This document shows positions 58,028 to 64,000 of a stretch of DNA of 64,000 bases, one piece after another (position 1 is the first letter of the stretch; every line of letters begins with the position of its first letter). The notes below the pieces were generated by a model. That model was not told where the DNA came from. It saw only the letters and a program-made list of their open reading frames with translations, and ran no database searches. The translations under genes and the position numbers were made by a program. Origin of the DNA: Catonia carolina (taxonomy: Eukaryota; Arthropoda; Insecta; Hemiptera; Achilidae); the NCBI GenBank assembly GCA_035578175.1, contig JAQMRL010000005.1:54293722-54357721 (forward strand), given 5' to 3'.

Positions 58028-58923
58028 CCGTATTTACTTGCCTAAGACGCGCACCTTTTTTCTAACCATCTAGCGCAAAATTCGTAGGTGCGCGTCATAT
58101 GTGGGGTCTTCTGGTAGAAACAATACCGGTGTGTGGTTGGATTGTACGATAATCTAAATCGCCAAATAGGCCTACTGTCCAGTGGTAAGTTAATTTGTTT
58201 TTGACATTTTGAGTAGAAGTAATGTTTGTTTAAACAAATGCAATTTGTTTGGATTGAACAACGGACTATTACTCTTTGTTAAATAACAAGTTTTGGTGAG
58301 TCACAACCGGTGTAAGGCTTCATAACAAAAGTGTCTGTTCAGTTCGTTTTCTTCGGGGATTTTCGTAAGCACGGTAAACAGACCGTTTTCGTACAATCCA
58401 TAAATTTCAGTTTACAGCCCAGTCAAGATCAGGTGCGCATTTGGTGGTTCAGTCTATTAAGTGAAAATGAGTTCTGTAAAGCGTTTGCGTTCATTTACTG
58501 CTGGTGAAAAACTAAAAGTTCGTTTTCATGAAGAAGAAATTGGTAACCATGCAGTGGGCCGTAAGTATGACATTCCGGAATCCTGTGTAAGAGATTGGAG
58601 AAGGAAAAAAGAGAAGCTTCAAGATTCCATTAAAAACAAAAGAGCATTTTGCGAAGGAAAACGAAAATTTCCATAAGTAGAACAGCTATTGTCCTACATG
58701 GGAGACCGTCATCAAGAAGGGTAGGCAATATCAATGGAGGTAGCAACTTTAAAGGCGAAAGAAATTATATTGATAATTCAGTAATTAAATTTGGTTAAGT
58801 AAGTAGTGGTGCTTCTAATGTGAGTTTTAATTACCTAGATTTTATTATTTCTTTAAAAGTTCCTACTCCCGTTTTTAGGGTGCGCGTCTTACGCGGGGGC
58901 GCGTCGTACACGAGTAAATACGG
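58028..58923 (+). mobile_element. pogo/Tigger-like transposon derivative, 896 bp
   Basis: TIRs CCGTATTTACTTGCCTAAGA and the complement of CCGTATTTACTCGTGTACGA, flanked by TA on both sides (58026-58027 and 58924-58925). The gene at 58467-58676 (MSSVKRLRSFTAGEKLKVRF) encodes an N-terminal helix-turn-helix of the CENP-B/Brinker kind (NHAVGRKYDIPESCVRDWRR). It stops at 58676 and the frame continues for a while with stops (VEQLLSYMGDRHQEG, AISMEVATLKAKEI). No DDE catalytic domain remains, so it is an internally deleted copy. Confidence 0.85.
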
Positions 58924-58925
58924 TA

Positions 58926-60342
58926 GGTGGAACCTGCAGTTTCTTTATCATAAAACATGTACGTTGATTGGTCGATGGCGTTGGCAAACTTAATTTTTTT
59001 TATTCTACTTTCATGAATTAATTTCATTTATTAATTTTGTTTTCATTTATTCTGAAGATCGTAAATTCTATCTTCTTTTCCAGACTGTTTTCTATTTTGT
59101 AATTTCTTTGTTTTATTTTTGATTTTTTAATTTATTTAAAGTCTACAAGTGTTGTAGACAGTATATTGTGCCACCGCTATTTTCTTTCTATCATTGACGT
59201 TAGGCAGTTGGAATCGATAGAACTCCTATCGTCATCTCAAGGTATATCACGTGACCTGCTTGGTCACACTCTCGGCCAATCCGCTGATTGGCAGCTTTAA
59301 TCCCGACCAATCAGCGAGTTTGTAGAGCGATGGTCGATTGCGATAAATATGGGTTCTCCCGTCTCCCAATACTGAGTTACAGGTAGATAATAAAATATCA
59401 TCACTAATGTTATAATAGTGCCGTACTCCCACGGTTGCACTGCACCACCGCCTTTTAATTGTTTTATTAATGAAGTTAGAGATCTGGCTCGATGGTGAAT
59501 GTTTTCTTTCTTTTTTGGCGATAGGCTAACGTTCATCTTTTTATCAACTGCTTAATCATTTCTACAATTATTATTTATGATCATAACGCTGAGATAATGT
59601 CACAGAAGACATGGTATTCATTTTTATACACTGTGACGTTAAGAGAGTGTCTTTAATCGGTAACTGAAACACAATTAATTTGTTTGGTTTCCAACCTAAA
59701 ATCATTTTTTTTGCGTAAAATTGTGTAAGTTACATACATTATTGTACAATTTTTATACATTTTTTTAAGTTGACGTTCCATAATTTAGTATTGTTTAAAA
59801 AAATTTATGAAAACTCAAATTTTTACTATCATTATTTTGTAACTTTTGATAGAAATTTTCACCTTAAACGCATAGGTCTATATTGTTCTTTCTGCGTTTG
59901 CAACTATATTAAATTTTGTTTACATTAAAATAAATTGAGATACTACAGGAACATCTTGAAGTGATTCTTGTTGAAGTTAACGACTTTGACGCAGGAGTTT
60001 TTACAAATTCCTTGTTTCCCACATTAATCCAATTATTTCAGAAACTTTTGGATGTGTCAAACTAAAATTTTAAGAGTATAATACAGTTTTTACCTAAATT
60101 CATTCTAGATTATTGAAGTAAAATTATTTGAAGATTTGAAAAGTAAATTCTTTTTAAAACAAAGTACTGATATTATTAGGCATTAAGAATAGACGACTTA
60201 CATTATTAGAACAGAAGGACTTCGTAAAAGTCTGAAAGGCTCAGCGAATGTATAACGGCTAGGTCACTTTGAGCGAATAGACGAACAACGAACGCCAAAG
60301 AGGAGACTGAAGCTCATATTTATAGTATCAGAAAAAAAAACT
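58926..60342. other. Intron sequence, part of an unclassified repeat
   Basis: Sequences on both sides of the pogo element (57700-58025 and 58926-59500) share GCGCCACCACCATTTT / GTGCCACCGCTATTTT / GCACCACCGCCTTTTA phrases. CCAATCCGCTGATTGGCAGC and ACCAATCAGCGAG (59277-59320) form short inverted repeats. No gene. Confidence 0.4.
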
Positions 60343-61393
60343 ATGGTGTGAAACACTCGGACGACTTTCTCTTGCTAACATTAGTAAACAACATAAAAAC
60401 ACGGAAAAATGGCCGTCTCCGTGACTTAGTGGATTGTCCACTAGCCTACTAAGCGGAGGTCCCGGATTCGATTCCCGGCTAGGCTCTGAAAATTACTACG
60501 TGCCTAAACCCATCATTACAGTTTCTTAACCCACCGTAGTCGCTAATGATTAAGCTGTTGATGCGACTTTAAAAAAACAAAAACCATAACCTAATTTTAA
60601 TCATGAGTGAATGATGCAAAATGAAACCAATCTCATTTAGGCTTAATAATAGCCTACGGAAAACCACTCTTTGACGCTAAACTAGGCTCTGTAAAGAGAA
60701 ATACTTTTAAAAAAAGTTGCAAATCTTTTAGTTTCCTATAAATTTGATGAAGCCTACACAATTTTATCGTAAAATGCATAATAAGGCTGAAATCTTAAAA
60801 ATTCATTTTTTACAGATTTTTTAAAAATAAAAACGGATAATCACTAATTACCGCTAAACTAAACGTTACACAAAAAAATTTGGAATAAAGGTTTATAGGT
60901 TTTGCGCTAAAATGCATAGGCCTATTAAGGCTGCATTCTTTCAAAAAATATCATTTTTTCAACGAGAGCACAGCCTCCCCAAGAATTTCAGCAGACATTG
61001 CGCTTATCCTATCATGTAAAAATAAAAAACGTAGTAGGCCTAAATGAGATTTTAAAAAAATCGTAGAAGCAGTTTTTTAGAAAATCGCAAAAAGTGAAAA
61101 ATTGCACGAATCTGGAATTCTAATTCCGGTTGACCGATTTAAATGAAAATGTTCTTGTCGGGTTCTCTAGTAGTACCTAACTTAAGTTTCAAGTTTCAAC
61201 ATCGTACGACGTTCCGTTGTTGAGATATTTTGTTCACATACACTCATACAGAGTGACCAATTGCTAAAAACATGTTTTTGGGGTTCAGGGGGTCTGAAAA
61301 TGTGTAGCCTACATCCAGTGAAAACTCGATTTAGAAAAATTAACATGAAAACAATACTTTCCTTCGTACATATTCATACCGGCAAGAGAAAGT
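60343..61393 (-). repeat. GT-tract repeat family, copy E (complete, with nested SINE)
   Basis: On the minus strand it starts ACTTTCTCTTGCC (61393) and ends GTGTTTCACACCAT (60343). ACTTTTT precedes it and AGTTTTT follows, six of seven matching. The CA tract is nearly lost (61238-61250). A SINE sits at 60411-60587; without it the element is about 874 bp. Confidence 0.85.
60411..60587 (+). mobile_element. tRNA-derived SINE with LINE-type tail
   Basis: A tRNA-like head (60413-60487) has an A-box-like GTGACTTAGTGG and a B box GGATTCGATTCCC with flanking CCCGG/CCGG stem. The 3' end, CGCTAATGATTAAGCTGTTG followed by ATGCGACTTTAAAAAAAC, matches the tail of the LINE at 3392-3435. The whole is only about 177 bp and inserted in copy E. 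Poor acceptor-stem pairing argues against a functional tRNA gene. Confidence 0.8.
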
Positions 61394-61453
61394 AAAAAGT
61401 GCACTCAGATTCTTAGAAAATATTTAATTATATTTTTATCTTTTATTTTTTAG

Positions 61454-61594
61454 GATTATTATCATTATTAACACTGGGATTTCTCACGCCTTATATACAC
61501 CTTATACCTGAAGCTGCATTAGCAGCTGTTCTATTTTATTCTGTTCTAATAAGATTTGATTATAAATCACCCTACCGCATATGGAAAGTTGATA
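61454..61594 (+). CDS. SLC26 plus-strand gene, exon 7 seen
   Basis: Acceptor ATTTTTTAG, donor GTAAGT. Phase 1 in, phase 1 out. Encodes LLSLLTLGFLTPYIHLIPEA, ALAAVLFYSVLIRFDYK and SPYRIWKVD. The IPxAALAAVxxxxV block ahead of transmembrane segment 12 is a strong family marker. Confidence 0.9.
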
Positions 61595-62136
61595 GTAAGT
61601 ACAGTATTAACACATTTTGTATCACAAAACACGTTAAACGGTATTTTTCTCATTAATTAATTGACCCTTTCAATGACAATCTCCTACATAGTTGTTAAGA
61701 ATATTAGTGGAATGCATTGACTCTGCACTGAAAATTTATCTAAAAGCAAAGTTATGAGTGCTGCGTATGTTGCAGGGTAGTTTCGTCAAACGGGCCTCTA
61801 TTAGGCTAAGTGGGAATTGGGATGCGTGTAGCGCAATCCAGTGACACGCGGCATGTTCCGCACGTGCCACGCTGCAAATCAACGCCTTCAATGCATGTCG
61901 TGCTGCGTTACCTCAGAGCGTTAATACGCGTCCCAATCCCTGGTGGTAAAATTTACAAACTAAACATTTAGGAGTCATTATCAGAATCAAAATCGAATGT
62001 AACAAAAATTTTCTAAAATCGCGAACGATAAAAACGAAGCAATACAATGGGCCTATTTTTGTCATTAAGCCAAACTTCAAATAAAACACTAAGATATAAA
62101 AAACATATTAAAAATAAACATTTTCTTTTTTTTCAG
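61595..62136. other. Intron with a small GC-rich inverted repeat
   Basis: GGGAATTGGGATGCGTGTAG (about 61811) is complementary in large part to TTAATACGCGTCCCAATCCC (about 61921-61940), bounding about 130 bp of GC-rich DNA. Possibly a small MITE. Confidence 0.5.
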
Positions 62137-62282
62137 AAATAGATTTTGCGATAATGAGTATAACATTTTTGTTCACGATCGGTTTTTATTTAACAATTGG
62201 TCTTGTAGTAGGAATTGCATTAAGTCTCTTTTATTTACTTTATCTTTGGGCTTATCCAAAAGTTACACACGAATTTAAGCAG
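62137..62282 (+). CDS. SLC26 plus-strand gene, exon 8 seen
   Basis: Acceptor TTTTTTTCAG, donor GTAAGT. Phase 1 in, phase 0 out. Encodes KIDFAIMSITFLFTIGFYLT, IGLVVGIALSLFYLLYL and WAYPKVTHEFKQ. This is the last part of the transporter domain (KxDxxxxxxTFLxxxxxxxxxGxxxGxxxSL). The cytosolic C-terminus with the STAS domain must lie beyond base 64000 or in unrecognised exons; nothing STAS-like was seen in 62283-64000. Confidence 0.9.
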
Positions 62283-63439
62283 GTAAGTAATTTAATTTTA
62301 CTTTGAAATCAAGGGTGTTTCAAAAAGAACGTATACGCAACATAAACAAGGTAGAAGAAACGCGCATAGGTAAATATCTCCTTTCATGTCGATTGGCCAC
62401 AATGTATTCAAGGTTAACAGTTTGTAACTAATGAATGTTGTTATTGTGCACCATCACTATTCCAGTACACATTTATTTCTATTGTGTTAACATAATCGTT
62501 TTTCAAAGGAGAACATAAATGTTTACTAGCATAGTGAACCCGGGCGAATAAATTCGCACAATGTTCTTGGGTTTCGAACCGCTATCATTAAAAAATGATT
62601 TAAGTTAATACCCTAATTCTAATATAATCATTCAGTAGTAGTCTACGGTAGTTTCGTCCTGAAAAGCACGGTTTTAAACAGCTGTAACTTTAAATCAAAC
62701 GACGTATCAGAATGTCTAACACCGGCTGAGTGTGTTGTGAAATGACCTTCTTTGCTGTATGGATATGGAATATGGCTATAGAGGGAGTAAATTAGGGAGA
62801 ACAGCGAATACATAACGCTGTATTGCCGCTATGTTGAACGAAATAAACTGATGACTGACTCACCTATCTTAACATCTCCAAACAAGAACGTTACCATTAC
62901 TCCAAAAAAAAAAATGCGAAAAGTGAATAAAATTTACAATATTTATATGGAAAACGGATACAAATTTATGTATTTCTGTAATTAAACTAAAATACAGCTT
63001 AAAATTTATCAAAATTGATATTTTTTAAAAGGTCTAAATATTTTCTAATGATTCCTGACTATAACAAGTCTTCATTTATTCGTGGGAAGAAAATATTAAC
63101 AAACATTTTAGCTTTTATTTGTTATCGGGAATTGTACATTATTAACAACTACCCAATTGGATTGCTGCTTTGCTGTATTATTTGACGTGAATTAGGCGTG
63201 AGTTTGAACAGGGACCCCCAGTAGAGTTTGTTCACGGATGGCTGTCAGCTGGTGACCATACAAAGTCGCTTGCCCAATCGGTGTTACTCAATAATTTATA
63301 GCGACTTACTACCAGCTGACTGACTGGGCTGGCCCGAATGCCATTAACAAACTAATGAAAATCAATGCTATTTCCCTATGGTTCAAATTCCGTGGGACAC
63401 CCGGTATAAGTAATAATCGTAATAGAAGAACCGATGTGT
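62283..63439. other. Intron, possible transposon ends, no gene seen
   Basis: GGGTGTTTCAAAAAGAACGT (62309-62328) looks like a transposon end. ATTCCGTGGGACACCCGGTA (63388-63407) resembles the opposite end. GTCAGCTGGTGACC (63244) is partly mirrored by TACCAGCTGAC (63311). No coding frame of substance in between. Confidence 0.35.
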
Positions 63440-63640
63440 GTGCTCAGGAACTCTCCCGTGATGAATGCAAAAATTTAAGTTTTTTTATCGGATGTCAAAA
63501 GAAAGTTTCCAACTTGAGCTTGTTGGTCCTAGAATTGTAAAAAAGACACAAACTACAGTAGTAGTTTGTCTCCTGAGGAGCAATTGCTTTTCAATTTCCA
63601 GTACAAAGGCTATTTTTAGCTGTTTCGTCTGTCATGATTA
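63440..63640 (+). pseudogene. PIF/Harbinger transposase remnant
   Basis: Frames around 63440-63600 read QELSRDECK, FFYRMSKESFQLELVGPRIV and, after a shift, SLSPEEQLLFNFQ. FFRMSxESFxxLLxLVxPxI then SPEExLxxxLRFLATG is the N-terminal signature of Harbinger-type nucleases. Only this short decayed piece is visible; the DDE part is missing. Confidence 0.65.
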
Positions 63641-64000
63641 CGCGATTGATCGAGCTGGCGTTGGGTTAACTGAGTTGGATCCAACCGGTTTGATCGAGGT
63701 TGTGTCGACGTTGTACTGATGGGAGAGCAAACAAATAATTATAAACATACAGGCTAGGACTCGTATGAGACGTCGAGTCGAGGTCGTATCGCAGTCGAGT
63801 ATCACTGGTGGGAAAACACCCAGTACTGCCAAATATCGAACACCGGAAAAGCTCAACAATTACATGCACACAAATGAGTGTTTGGTGTACGATCTCTCAG
63901 CATCGTGTAAAGGGCTTTATTTTTGAATATCTGCGGATGCTATGATTTATCACGATAAATCCATTAGTTTACTCCAAAGCTAGATTTACATGAACAAGAA
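63641..64000. other. Right edge, nothing recognised
   Basis: Slightly GC-richer sequence with short chance open frames on both strands. No feature supported. Confidence 0.3.

Noticed and set aside
60413..60487. Possible tRNA gene
   Set aside because: Weak cloverleaf pairing, LINE-type tail attached, and inserted in a repeat.

Overview
The window is AT-rich, intron-rich, repeat-dense nuclear DNA of an insect. The non-LTR retrotransposons, mariner-type transposons and tRNA-derived SINEs look hemipteran-like, but the species cannot be fixed from the sequence. The only host genes I can support are two members of the SLC26 (sulfate permease/anion exchanger) family, closest in style to SLC26A11. 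One exon of a minus-strand copy lies at 9386-9591. Eight exons of a plus-strand copy lie between 31944 and 62282, with perfect phase continuity, about 1.37 kb of coding sequence spread over 30 kb. The two genes point away from each other. The first exon of each in this window has the same start phase and ends at the same codon of transmembrane segment 1, so they look like an inverted (head-to-head) duplicate pair. Their upstream exons are not identified, and the plus-strand gene's C-terminus (STAS region) runs off the right edge.

Almost everything else is mobile DNA. Left part (1-9385): a 5'-cut RNase H-bearing LINE (1-3447), a 385-bp-arm inverted repeat (4158-5308), an R1-like LINE 3' end (about 5985-6890), a hairpin MITE (7580-7726) and a degenerate short tandem repeat (8965-9200). 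Between the SLC26 genes (9592-31943): a solo LTR (11735-17621) split by a nearly full-length but broken LINE (12296-17434), several copies of an unclassified family of about 0.9-1.1 kb carrying a (GT)n tract, a palindromic MITE (20305-20647), a rearranged mariner (24259-25191), a tRNA-derived SINE (25917-26605) and LINE fragments.

The introns of the plus-strand gene hold more of the same: a second solo LTR with clear 4-bp target duplications (33617-34384), a second copy of the rearranged mariner, a 1.2-kb near-perfect foldback element, a second mariner-like transposon with a long acidic-residue spacing, hAT-like and pogo-like non-autonomous elements, a third solo LTR, and a full-length but decayed mariner with an insertion in it. 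A PIF/Harbinger transposase remnant lies near the right edge.

The most interesting signals are: (1) the unclassified GT-tract family, with sharply defined ends and 6-7 bp ATTTTW-like target duplications in four nested or intact copies; (2) the plus-strand SLC26 protein, which lacks hallmark anion-site residues; (3) two mariner copies with the same chimeric structure; (4) a SINE sharing its 3' tail with the LINE in this same window; and (5) a histone-type 3' stem-loop plus two degenerate ones in a GC-rich island. All alignments were done by eye.
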